Assembly: GCF_000224145.3 (NCBI RefSeq)
Contig: NC_020176.2
Span: forward strand, 2,532,792-2,596,791
Reading direction: 5' to 3'
From: Ciona intestinalis
Taxonomy: Eukaryota > Chordata > Ascidiacea > Phlebobranchia > Cionidae
DNA length: 64,000 nt
This document shows, piece by piece, positions 12,201 through 22,334 of the stretch. The notes under the pieces were generated by a model. The model did not search any database and was not told the DNA's origin. It saw only the letters and a list, made by a program, of their open reading frames with translations. Within the stretch, counting starts at the first letter, position 1; each line of letters starts with the position of its first letter. Made by a program: the position numbers and the translations under genes.

Positions 12201-12241
12201 AATGTGGAAAACATATTTCTGATTTCTGTTGAAACAAACAC
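9227..12241 (-). CDS. Cytochrome P450, CYP2-clan, copy B (nine exons, intact)
   Basis: Exons in gene order: 12241-11927, 11813-11668, 11166-11064, 10791-10682, 10437-10316, 10257-10136, 9974-9830, 9782-9622, 9556-9227. They total 1,554 nt (517 aa) and all phases close. It carries the same landmarks as copy A: N-terminal anchor, HQRYPPGVRGIPVLG hinge, I-helix FFAGTDTSTST, ELYR of the ExxR motif, and heme loop FGIGCRSCLG. Exons 2-9 have exactly the lengths of copy A, and coding identity looks high throughout. There are differences at likely substrate-contact regions (for example MMYFPSLRHIPPFKNAW is kept but TFMDEHF becomes DQTLKGHF). Intron 1 carries a palindromic insertion and intron 2 a SINE. 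Probably an ER monooxygenase of overlapping or diverged specificity. Confidence 0.93.
11387..11650 (+). mobile_element. tRNA-derived SINE-like repeat in P450 B intron 2
   Basis: Head GTGGTACAGTGGCTGTCA followed by GGTTTGAAGCTC resembles RNA polymerase III A and B boxes. The body has CTTGGACAAGACACTCAAC and CCAGTGGTCACTAATATG, and the tail CACCATGTTATAACGACCG and CGTAAGGATAAAATAAC. The same body and tail recur (reverse strand) at 27840-28060 and 61605-61870. It is antisense to the host gene. It may correspond to the composite SINE described in Ciona, but that is from memory. Confidence 0.65.
11868..11924. repeat. 41-bp perfect palindromic insertion with 8-bp target-site duplication, P450 B intron 1
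   Basis: Positions 11876-11916 form a hairpin (arms ATAGAGATACTAATA / TATTAGTATCTCTAT) between two copies of TTAAACCC (11868-11875 and 11917-11924). The paralogous intron of P450 A (about 7339-7360 on the plus strand) reads TTGGAGTAAAACCCACCTC with no insertion, so it supplies the empty site. An 8-bp duplication suggests hAT-type transposition or filler DNA from break repair. Confidence 0.8.
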
Positions 12242-12367
12242 ACTATATGTGAATTATAACAAGGTAAATAAATGTTAGCTCAGTATCGATATTAATAAGA
12301 ACTCGTCCCGTTAGATATTAAAACGTGTAAGTATAATGACAGTTTGGACATCTGCACTTGATTTATA

Positions 12368-12560
12368 CATAGTAGGGTGGGGGAAGATAGGACACTTTTT
12401 CATTCTGTTTTTTGTTCCACTTGGTAGAAAACAAAGAACATTCAAAGAATTATAAACCATATCCTTACGACTCTCATAGAGCGTTGTTAATTGTTAAAAC
12501 ACGATCAGGGTATTTGGATTTATGTGCTAAAGATGTCCCAACTTCCCCATCCTACTATAT
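12368..12560 (+). mobile_element. MITE copy 3, full length
   Basis: About 193 bp from CATAGTAGGGTGGGGGAAG to CCATCCTACTATAT. The inside reads in the same direction as the copy at 60928-61128. Confidence 0.88.
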
Positions 12561-13510
12561 GTGTAAAACTGCAACCAAAAATCACTGGAAAACAGAGAAA
12601 ACGTTAAACGGACGAGACTAAATCGAGATGGCAGAAAATTGCCTACCTTAAACTTTCAAACCATCTTACATATACTGTACTCACAAATAACAAAAATATC
12701 AGCAGTCAACGAAACTCCAAATATTTAAAACTTATCCAAAGTGAAAATACCAATTTAACTTTTCACACTGTAGACTTTTTCAAACCATCCAAACCGGAAA
12801 ATAATAGCGCATAAAATAAAGCGAGGCACCGTGACGTCACAATGCATAAACATATTGAGTAGTTCCACGGAGTAGGCGTCCTAACTGTACCTGTTTTTAA
12901 ATAACATTGTTAAGTCATTGGCATCACATCCCTTCCGCAATTGAAGAATAAATACTTAGGCCCAAAAATATAACAATAGGAGAGATAATAGTTAACAAAG
13001 GACTATCTACTTACACGACTGACCTTAACAGGCGGTGATTAATCGTAAAATTAAAGTTTAACGACAAGGCATTGGCATCGCGAATTTATACCGCCGTTAC
13101 AAGTTAACAACTATATCGAAAAACCCCTCTCCCCAAATAATCAAAACATTTTCGATACTTAACTATGTAGGAGCAACTAAAAAGATGGGATTTCGATGTA
13201 ACTATAAATCCGCGCTTGATCAAACATGACGACACCATAAATGCCCACACAATCTTATAGACCCCCGGACGTCAAATTTGTATCCTGATATAAAACATCC
13301 AATACGCCGCTAGTAAAATCGAAGTTCTAAAAAACTTAGGTTTACTAAAATTGCAGTTTCGATAGACTATGAAACCATATTTTAATAAACGTAATTGTAA
13401 TTTCCAACAACGCATGTAATCTAAAAATACACGGGTAAAATACCCTTCAGCAAATACTAGTCTCTGATCTCAACAACAACTACAATGTAAATGCATGTAG
13501 CAATTCAGCG

Positions 13511-13572
13511 CATAGTGACGTAACGTCATGAGTCAACTTCATCTAAATACACGGAACAAACAAGCTTGTGTA
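13511..13572 (+). pseudogene. Decayed third copy of the pentraxin terminal-exon fragment
   Basis: GTGACGTAACGTCATGAG followed by AAATACACGGAACAAACAAG matches the intact exon words GTGACGTCATGCGAG and AAATACACGGACAAGCAAG in the same order, with the middle missing. It lies upstream of P450 B, as if left from a further copy of the duplicated block. Confidence 0.5.
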
Positions 13573-13979
13573 TGAAAAAAACAAAGCCCGGGTTGGTACA
13601 ACGTACAGTTGCGCACACCGATTGACACCCACATCCGAAAAAATACAAAAGAGAACAGAAAATGTACTGCCTTTGTTGGACCACGGCGGATTTCCCAATA
13701 TGGTAGACCGTTGTCTGACGTCATATATACTCTCGCTTAATCTAGCCGTTTTCTTACTTACTGTCTATGCATATTAGTTTGCATGCTATTTTAACACAGT
13801 GTTCCAAGTTTGGGTTTGCGTTAACACATATAGTAGGTTAGGCCAAAACGGTTTGTTTTTATTCTCTCCTATTGTCAAAATTTGTATAATGAACTTAGAG
13901 TATTTACTCGAAGTAACTTTGTAAGCAAATATTACATGAGTTTCACTTTGTTGTAATGTATGGCTAACCATTTAGAGTT

Positions 13980-14118
13980 TAGACTACCCATTATGGACCA
14001 GTGGGTTGCTGCCGTTAAGCAACTTGACAAAAAAACACAGACGTCCAAAACAGTGTAGCAACATCGAGTCTCGAACACATAGGTTAAGAGGCTGACCCGA
14101 TAACCACTTATTCACGCA
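13980..14118 (-). mobile_element. tRNA-derived SINE fragment
   Basis: On the minus strand the head reads AAGTGGTTATCGGGTCAG, then TGTGTTCGAGACTCG. The latter is a good RNA polymerase III B box (GTTCGAGAC). The body (AACCCACTGGTCCATAATG) matches the SINE family found at 11387 and 27840. Confidence 0.6.
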
Positions 14119-14255
14119 GCGAAAATAAACTCGGAAGCATTGTGACGTTAATGCAAGTTACCCGTTGGCTTGAGGCTGACGCGCTAAACACTTATTCACG
14201 CAACGAAAATAACTTACAAGCATTGGGACGTTTATGCAAGTGCTTGCATTGAAGG
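14088..14255. repeat. Two-unit tandem repeat, 84-bp period, containing pentraxin-exon-like words
   Basis: Units start at 14088 and 14172 (GAGGCTGAC...CACTTATTCACGCA). Each contains a version of GGAAGCATTGTGACGTTAATG, close to AGAAGCATTGTGACGTCATG in the pentraxin last exon. Confidence 0.6.
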
Positions 14256-15498
14256 ATATTATGTGTAAACAGTAAATAACCTATTACAGTTGAGTCACAA
14301 GCGTCATATCCTTTTGGCAAAAAGAAAGGAAATGGTAACCAATGGTACTCATGATCTATGGCAAGTGAGAGGCGGTATTATATAATAACATACTATTATG
14401 AAATGAACTCTACCCACACGGCCTAACTTAAGCGGTTATTTAACAGCAAAATTAAAGATTAACAACACAGTATTGACGTTCGCAAATTTATACGACCCTT
14501 ACAGAATTAACCCTACATTTTTGGAAACCTATTTCAAAACCATTCTGCTACCTAATATGTTAAAACAATCCATTTATCGAGATTTTAATCTAACGCTAAA
14601 TCTTGTCCTTAACAGAAACATTTCGACTCTCACGAAAACGTTCACCGTTTTGCTTACCGACCTCCTACATTAGCCCTCGATAAAGACGACGACCTGTATA
14701 GTGAATGTTAAAGCGCCGGTACGCAAATATTTGGAAGAATACCTATTTTAGATTTAATACGCCTGGCAGAAGTTTTTATATTACAACATACATGTTCTAA
14801 CGCTAATGGTGTTAAATAAGGACAAGACTTAAGATTGTGAAGTGATATTTTAAATTTAGAGCCTATTTTCAGCTGTTTTGGGGCACGATTTAAATGCCGT
14901 TCCTCGATCTTAGAAAATGTTTTAAGTTTTCTGGAACTACAGACCAGTATAGCTGCGGGCTACTTTAAAACAACAAATCAATAAACTTGATAGTAATTTT
15001 ATTTTAAAAAAAAACAACATAAAACGTACTTCAGTAAGGCCCTACCGGCCTATCCCTAACTTTAAATGGCAGTCACGCTTGGAGAACTACAATTGAAAGG
15101 TCCGTTGCCAGTGTAAGGTTTGTACTATGACGTATAACGACCCAATTCCAGCTGTGGCCCAAATAAACCAAACTAACGTATATTAACACACATAAACACC
15201 TTGCTGCATAAAACCACAAAATCCAGGTTGGTAAAATACAGTTGCGCAGCACACTGATTAACCACTTCGCTCATAACAATACGACACCTTACTTTGATTC
15301 GCCTTTGGCCACAGCCGCTCCTTTAATAATAATAGTAAGCCGTTTTCTTACGTAAACTCTCGCTTATCGGAGTCTCGTTTTCTCGCCCTGCATAAATATT
15401 TGCATGTTATTGAGCACGTAAGTGGTCATATAGAAAAGATCCTTATTCGGCGAACACTTGTGTTAGTTCTTGATGTTCTTTGCTTGAATATTTTCATA

Positions 15499-15650
15499 TA
15501 TAGTAGGGTGGGGGAAGCTGGGACACTTTTTTCAATCTATTTTCTGATCTCCTCCAATTTGGTAGTAAACAAACATTCAACGATTATTTTATAAAACTTT
15601 ATCCTCACGGCTCCCATAGACCGTTGTTAATTGTTTAAAACACCATCAGG
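15499..15650 (+). mobile_element. MITE copy 4, right end missing
   Basis: Starts TATAGTAGGGTGGGGGAAG and runs through CCATAGACCGTTGTTAATTG to CACCATCAGG. The last 40 bp or so, including the right terminal repeat, is absent. Confidence 0.85.
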
Positions 15651-16568
15651 ATAAAAACTTAAAACCGCATATTTTGCAAGGAATACCGGATTACTTTTTT
15701 ATTAACGGCGGTATACCAAATTTGATTTTTTTGGCTTTTTAAAATATTGTGTTTAAAAATGGAATATTTAAAAAAACTATAGGCCACAAATTCAATGTAT
15801 GCACTGATTGGATTCAAACTAAGAAATGTAAATTCTAAGCAAATTTGTTTCATCCAGAATAACAAAGTACACAAATCAACTGCGGTTCAAGTTTTAATTT
15901 ATTGCGTTTAAATTTAACGCAAATACCGTTACATACAGCAGTAAAAATTAAACGGCAGTCGCTAGAGGTCTCCAGGAGTTAGTTGCCTTCTGAAAAACTA
16001 AAACAGGATTAAAATACCTTCATAATTTATGTGGCTGGCGTTGGTGGAAAGCCACTACGGCACGACAAGCCCCCAGCCAATGGTAGTGGGTTTCTACTCT
16101 GGTGAGAAACCCTTGCGGGATGTTACTGTCCACGCAGGTTAAAGAAACCCCCATAGACAAAAATGATACAACGAATGCACATACACATGTGCACGACAAA
16201 AATACAAAAATAATACTAACGAAGTGCAAATTCAAAAAGTGCGAAAACCATGCAATATACACGTAACAGCTCAATCATAACCAAAAATGGGACAGTTATA
16301 AAAAAGTGATTAACACGGACATAATCATTGAAACATATTCAAAGAAAACATGGTTCAAATCCTAAAAGATAATCAGCTGCAGTGTACAAATTATTAAATG
16401 TCCAGCCACAAGGAGTCGAAGCCAATAACGGCTCCGCATGTCCCAATTAAAAGGTAAGTCGCCATGTTGGTACCGCGATACTCTCGTCGTATCTTCACGC
16501 AATATAATATCGTTCGGATGTTAAGCACCGCTTCGACCGTTATGAAACTGCGTCAGGTTGTTACGAAC

Positions 16569-16690
16569 CGCACTAATAGTGATCTAAATAACCGAGCGTA
16601 GCACCACTGTACCGGTAGTGACCTAAATGAATGAGCGTAGCATCACAGTACCGATAGTGACCTAAAACTAGCGTAGCATCACTGGCGGCG
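16569..16690. repeat. Three-unit tandem repeat of about 43 bp
   Basis: Units share the frame AGTGAcCTAAAT...GAGCGTAGCATCAC...GTACCG. Copies begin near 16575, 16617 and 16659 and have diverged from each other. No coding potential was seen. Confidence 0.7.
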
Positions 16691-17254
16691 ACGTCTACGC
16701 AACAACCCAACAGTAACGTAACTCAGTCTAGAACAGTGACGTAACCGCACCGAACGCTGGGTTTAAGACCCATCGACGTATAGCGTAATTGTAACGTGGC
16801 CAGCGTCACAATTAGGCTTTTGTAAAAAATAGCCAAAGTTAAAATGGACAACTAATTAATGAAAAAGGAGTGAAAAGAAGTTTAAAATTTTAACCGCGTG
16901 TATATTATAATGCGCGTGGATATTACTCAAGTATTTGTGTACCAACATGCCGTTCTTACCAAGTGATTAGGACAATGCAGAATCGCTAAAGGATTCGGCC
17001 TTTGCAGAAGAAACACTCAATGACGTGTATACAACAACAAAATCCGATCCAGCAAGATGTTTGCCATAGTTTCATTGCATATATTTCAGAGACATGCAAA
17101 ATGCACTAAAGTAGTGACTGACCATAAGGCTGGCCATATTAGGTCCAGCGAAAATGAGAAACAGACACGAATCCGGCAACACTGTAAGAGTGCTCCAGCA
17201 GCCACACTCCAAAAACACGCAACGCCTAAGCCTAAGCAACACCTCAAACCGGCA

Positions 17255-18517
17255 TCCTAATCGTCGTCTTCGTCTTGTCTTTGGTCTTCGTCTGCAAAAC
17301 AATCTTGAATTAGGATTGGGTACAAGTTGGTCCAGCATGTCTTCTATCGTATTATTCGGTAGAAAACAAAAATTATTTATATAACTATATAACTGTAGCT
17401 CCGCGATTATATAGAATAGTTAGGAACACGATTAGAAAATTGGATTTTTATTTGCTCAACGGAATCTATTTTGCACTACAGCAATATTGTTACAAACGAC
17501 ACATCTTACTGTCATCGGTTCATTTCATATAGTGATGTACGAATTGTTTTAGCAGCATTTACGCCGAGTTTTATTTATAATAATAAAACAGTTAAAGGTC
17601 GGTTTATATTATGACGTCACAATTACCTTTATTTTCGATTCGCGCTTTGTCCTCTTGATCCTCTGTGACGTCACATACCATTTTCTACAATATCAAAAAA
17701 TGAGGTTTCAAATAATAAAAAAGGGGATGAAACCAAACACAACTTACGAAGTGGGTTCTTCTGTTGCGTCATCACCACTTCGTGACGTCACATCTCCGAT
17801 GTAATCTGAAAAAAGACTGGTGTACGTAACAATGCCTATAGTGATTTATACTTTACCACATCTTTGATCTTCATGCTTCATTTCTAGCTAATAGCACGAA
17901 TATATTATAGATTAAAATTAATATAAAAAGATAAGTATTTTAAGTAATGTGCCTTGCGACGACGTAAAGCGCGCATGGGGCCCCATGAAAAGTATGCCGC
18001 GAAAAGCAGGCGTATAGAAGAAACCGCAATGTGAAGTCGCGAACGTGTTCTCTAGCGCGTGAACCGGACTATTTGACGTAATAATCGCGAGCGATGGCGA
18101 AGCGGTTATGACGCGATGTCATACCGACGTATTGTGACGTAACATAGCGAATGTGTAAACCGTTGTCACGTTGCGAGTGACTTGTATTGTGGCAAACGAT
18201 AGCTAAATTCCTGAAATAAGTTTGTAAAATATTAAATTAGATTAAAGAATACAAGAATACCAATCGCAAGGCACAACACTATAAAGATATATGTTTTCAC
18301 ATACTTATATAATATACTCACAAATAGTATATTCTAGTGTAAGTACATTAAAATACTAGTTCATAATTTACACAAAAAATAACTAATAAAAGTAATACTA
18401 AACAGTAACAATAGTACTTAACTTCTTGTAGAAGAAACAAATATAATCCTGCACTGAGTTCATCCAAAGACTGTAACTTTGTCGCTGCTGCTTCCAAACT
18501 GCCTTGTAAAGTTGCAA
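17255..18517 (-). CDS. Possible small gene with acidic C-terminus (weak model)
   Basis: On the minus strand three pieces have good splice signals and matching phase. One is an exon ending at about 18433 before gttaag (LEAAATKLQSLDELSAG...). The second is 17684-17627 after atattgtag and before gtaatt (KMVCDVTEDQEDKARIENK). The third is a terminal exon from 17291 after ttttgcag (DEDQRQDEDDD then TAG). A fourth well-bounded 58-bp exon (17805-17748, ttttttcag / gtaagt) cannot be read in the same frame; it has exactly the same length as the 17684-17627 exon and also contains GTGACGTCAC. No homologue is recognised, no start was found, and the pieces may be chance. Confidence 0.25.
17600..17800. promoter_or_regulatory. 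Cluster of three TGACGTCA (CRE-type) palindromes
   Basis: Three full CRE/ATF octamers lie within about 175 bp (near 17612, 17666 and 17783). They could be binding sites of CREB/ATF bZIP proteins, but two of them lie inside the weak exon candidates. The octamer is also scattered elsewhere in this window, so clustering is only suggestive. Confidence 0.35.
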
Positions 18518-19523
18518 CGTGTTGTATAAGGACGACGTTTTACATGCCCGGGGAATCAACGAAAAGCGGGAGACGTCGGCTATAATCAAAATAGTTGACG
18601 CGGTGGATTTAAATTCCCTGATGATTGCCCCGTGCGTGCTTTTGCTTTCGTAATGCATAATTGAGCACGTAAGCCATAATCTTTTTTTCGCAGTTCCTTC
18701 TTAATCTCTTGATTGGAATCATAATACATATTCACAAAAAAAAATATTTTCTAAATGTTAAATGACGATTTGAAAATATGAGAGGGTATGTGCTGAACTT
18801 ATCCCACCCCGCAGTTATACATGATAAAACATAGGCTACGGATTGAGTTAATTGTCAATATTCAACAGATTATAGAATTACCTGAATCGTAATGGCAGGC
18901 GATTTGTATCCAGGCACAGGCGCGAACTTTTACAGCGGAGCTACTGATAAGGCTTCCCAAAGAGACGTATTATCATTTTCGGTAACCAAGAACGAATAAA
19001 TAAATAAAACTTATTTATCCTTGCGTGGCGTGGCACACACACAGTCGTTATATAACAGTGTTACAACTGGTAAATGACATAAACTAGTAAAAATATGTAT
19101 ATAACACACAGATAATCGTGCAATCTTGACCTGATAAATTTAAAGTCGCCTCGGTCTCCTCGTGCTTAACAGAGAAAACGAAAAGAATCTCCTTTGGGAA
19201 CTGCTACCCGCCCGAATGACACGATCCAACAAGAACGCCACAAAAGCGATGGATTTATTTTATAGTGGGGTTGGGGAAAGATATGACACCCTTTATTCGG
19301 CTATATAGGGGTTTATGGTTTCCCTATTTAAATTGTGTCGATTTTCTATGTCAAACAAACGGTAAATCTCCCTTAACTCCTAAATGCTGTGATTCGAGTT
19401 GACTAGCGCAATTCTGTTTTAATCGTTGGAAATATCAATTTCAATGTTAATATGATACAATTAACAGTAGAAACATAAATTACATAATTAAAATCGTCAT
19501 TTATGCGCCTTTTAAATATCAGC
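17806..19523. other. Region without a recognised gene
   Basis: The stretch 17950-18190 is CpG-rich with GCGCGC, CGCGAG and GACGTA words and then gives way to AT-rich DNA. A SINE tail fragment (about 19008-19080, TTATTTATCCTTGCGTGGC) and a MITE end fragment (about 19258-19295) are present. A plus-strand stretch starting ATGGCAGGCGATTTG at 18892 resembles ATGGCTGCTGATTTG at 40330 and is probably a dispersed repeat. Confidence 0.45.
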
Positions 19524-21095
19524 TCATTTTCTGTGGATGCATTCTTTTGGTATGTCGAATACATTAGCGCTATCCAGCCCCAATGTGACGTCGAAGTATC
19601 TATAAAGAGAAAACGTTAGAAAAGACTTTAAAATACTGTGAGGTCATAATGAACTTTATTACGTTCTATGAAAGTGCAACATCTGATGATCCTTAACCGT
19701 TTCGCCGTAGAAAACTTCAGAAACAGGGATGCATTCATCTCTCGTGAAAGATTGAGTCAAATTGCCTGCCAAGTATAAATTAGTAATAGACAGAACCATA
19801 ATTTCAACGTGTAAATAAAGAAAAAAAATACACAATAAAATTGCTGCAGTACTGTTGGGTAAGATATAGGATACTGTTAGAACCCAAACACACACACGTT
19901 TCTTGGTCGTGTTTTTTTCAACGATTTTGAAAGTCGCGTGGATAGGATTATATAATTCTCTAAATGCTTTTTGTTTACTACCAAATGAAACGTGAAAAAG
20001 GAATAAAACATATCCCGTCTTACCCCACCCTACTTTGTGGAGAAAAAATGAAAATAAGTTACCTCTGATGTCATTTCCTTCGCTTCTATGATGCCACGAA
20101 CCAACCATCATCCCCATCTCAGGTTCATCCAGTGTTCCAACGATCGAATAACCAAGAAACCGAGCTGGTTCGTCAACCGATATAGGGTGGAAATGAAAGT
20201 CAACGGTGGACACGTTGCACTTGCGAGTATGAAGATCAACCACGTAACGTTTTTTCTGTAGATTGAGGTTTTATTGTAAATTAACTATATGGGGTGGGGT
20301 AAGATTGTACACCTTTAGCACATAGAATATCCTAATGCACTGTTCGTGTTTTAAACAATAACCAACGGTCTATGGGAGTCGTGAGGATGCGGTTTAATAA
20401 TTCTTTGAATGTTCTTTGTTTACTACCAAATAGGATAAGAAAATAGAATAAAAAGGTGTCCCATTTTTTTCACCCTGCCAAATACCACTGATTTTTTGCG
20501 TGGAATCCATATAAGTATATACCAAGATGCGTTTTACAGCAGCCAGTAAATGCTTAAGTATTAAGTGTAACAAATTCTGACTTCTCTGTGGAGAATTAGT
20601 TCGTCACGCTGTGGCCGAGTCGCATTTTCCTGAAGTACTTCCACCATGCGCACTCTTTGCTCATGCGCATCATATGAAAATCTACCATCACGGAAGTAGT
20701 TGGTTTCGTGATCGTACTGTGAATAGGATTTTAAGACAGTTAAGAAAGAAAAAGTCGGTTTGTGGTCTACATGCTTACTGTCTCACTTTACCCCACGCCC
20801 CAATTTACCCCACCCTACTACAAAAAAATATGTTATTCAATGAAAATACGTAGGGCTAAAGTATGACGCGCTGACAGTTTGATAATAAATGTGTCCTGAA
20901 TTAGACTCACTTACCGATCTTACTCTGGCTTGAAAGTAGCCTGGAGCAGCTGGAATGCAAAACAGAAACAACATGAGAGTGCTGTCGTGGACTATTAAGA
21001 ATAACTAAGTAATTTTAAACAATTCCAAACTTACCGCATCGTGGATCCTGGGCATATGTCAACCCAAAGAGAGCAACTAACAAAAAAAACTTCAT
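19524..21095 (-). CDS. Ependymin-related secreted protein 1 (six exons)
   Basis: Exons in gene order: 21095-21035, 20949-20915, 20716-20582, 20255-20063, 19765-19663, 19599-19524. They total 603 nt (200 aa) with all phases closed. It has a signal peptide (MKFFLLVALFGLTYAQ), then a small early cysteine region (DPRC), YDHETNYFRDGRFSYDA, the ependymin core RYVVDLHTRKCN, the W-containing strand (MVGSWHH), DECIPV, and the C-terminal YFDVTLGL...FDIPKEC. This order and length match the ependymin/EPDR1 family: extracellular or lysosomal lipid-binding fold proteins with conserved cysteines. It lies head to head with the second ependymin gene. Introns 2, 3 and 4 all hold MITE pieces. Confidence 0.9.
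19848..20036 (-). mobile_element. MITE copy 5, diverged, in ependymin 1 intron 4
   Basis: Left end TGTTGGGTAAGATATAGG, inner TTTGTTTACTACCAAATG, right end CCCGTCTTACCCCACCCTAC. More diverged than copies 3 or 15; it belongs with the GGGTAAGATGGGATACC subfamily at 39840 and 49097. Confidence 0.75.
20286..20482 (-). mobile_element. MITE copy 6, full length, in ependymin 1 intron 3
   Basis: Left TATATGGGGTGGGGTAAG, inner AACAATAACCAACGG and TTTACTACCAAATAGG, right CCATTTTTTTCACCCTGCCA. Confidence 0.85.
20772..20823 (-). mobile_element. MITE end fragment in ependymin 1 intron 2
   Basis: Only a right-end-like piece is present (TCACTTTACCCCACG, then TTTACCCCACCCTACTA). Confidence 0.55.
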
Positions 21096-22334
21096 GGTTT
21101 TATTTTATCTGAAACTTTAACTTTAACCTAATTATGATAGTAGTATAAACGATTGGCTGCTTTTTGCATACAGTTGAATTGCTTTTGAGTTTAATATATT
21201 TAAGCTCTAGCTAGACTGTATAAATTTACTTTACTATTATACAATGTAGCATTGCTCGTAAACTGCACACTTGAACTGCAATATATATTATCTGCACAAC
21301 ACAGTACTGTGTGATTTGTAGTTCGTGCAAAGCACCCGAAGTTTGCAATTAGTTGAATTCTCATAATGACTGGTTACCCAGATTACTTATTAATAGCTAA
21401 TATGACTAAATATGTTTGGTTTTGTTCCGCTTGGATTAGAAATAAATATTTAAGTTACATTGCAGATTGGGCCGATTGGACTGTTGTGTTGTCGTGTCCT
21501 TGGTGCCGGCCAAACAGCAGTTAAATAACAGCTGCCGAGGGCACAGAAAAAATCTTTTGCAAGAATATGCACGCACAAACTATGCTGCACAATTAATTTT
21601 AGCTTGTGATATTAAAGAGACTATATACACCTTTATAAACCATAAGACTATATAAGCCACACGCATGACGCAGGCATTTATAGCTCTCATTGCACGATAA
21701 ACAACAAGCATATAGTAGGGTGGGAAAAGATGAAACACCTTTTTATTCTATTTTCTCGGTTTATTTGGTAGTAAACAAATAATATTCAAAAAATTATAAA
21801 ATTGTATCCCCACGAGTGACGACTCCCATAGACCGAATTGTTTAAAACACGATCAGGCGTTTGGATATAATGCGCTAAAGGCGTCCCGTTATTTCTCCCC
21901 TGCAACCCTACTGTATACGCATGTATCATATACAGCAAACAGTCGAAACTGTTATAGTTGATAACCTACAACATCGCCAAGGTCAGCACTAAATATGTTT
22001 ATACCCCGTACCAGTGCGCTGATTTCCCAGATTAATTAGTGCGCTCATGTGTTTGCATTAATATTTAACGCTGGAGTGTTTACTCTCATGTGATTTGTAG
22101 AAGTTAATTTGTGTTTGAGATATTGCATTACAGCTGCAAACTTATTGCAGACGTTGTTAGCCTATATGGGAGTGGAATTCGAAACGATTTTAAAATTCCG
22201 AATGCTTATACGTTTAGATACGATTATGATTTATCATAGTTTAATGTCTTAAAATGTGTGGGTAGTAAAGCTTATATGCAATAATTTTACTTATATTTGT
22301 TTGGTATAAGACTTAAACAGATACATTTACAACA
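21096..22334. promoter_or_regulatory. Shared upstream region of the divergent ependymin genes
   Basis: About 1.24 kb between the two start codons. On the minus strand a GCCAATC box and GTTTATACTA lie about 30-60 bp before the ependymin 1 start and could be core promoter elements. The region also contains a full MITE (21711-21916). No further exon was seen. Confidence 0.45.
21711..21916 (+). mobile_element. MITE copy 7, full length, between the ependymin genes
   Basis: TATAGTAGGGTGGGAAAAG at the left, TTGGTAGTAAACAAA inside, GCAACCCTACTGTATA at the right. Confidence 0.85.

Larger units (their letters stand above)
12242..17240. other. Gene-poor region with decayed duplications and repeats
   Basis: No convincing exon. 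It holds MITE copies 3 and 4, a SINE fragment, and decayed copies of the pentraxin-exon fragment (13511-13572 and 14130-14250). It also holds an old tandem duplication: 13020-13115 resembles 14434-14530 (AAAATTAAAG...CGAATTTATAC), and 13570-13795 resembles about 15215-15415 (GTACAGTTGCGCA, CCGTTTTCTTAC, ACTCTCGCTTA). Positions 15900-16500 contain an unassigned stretch around 16060-16140. Confidence 0.5.

Noticed and set aside
16020-16274. 84-codon minus-strand frame and a gene-like stretch near 16060-16140
   Set aside because: No homologue, no splice partners; it may be part of an unrecognised repeat.
18398-18658. 86-codon minus-strand frame with a Met start
   Set aside because: A neighbouring frame is more protein-like there, and this one shows no domain or splice signals.
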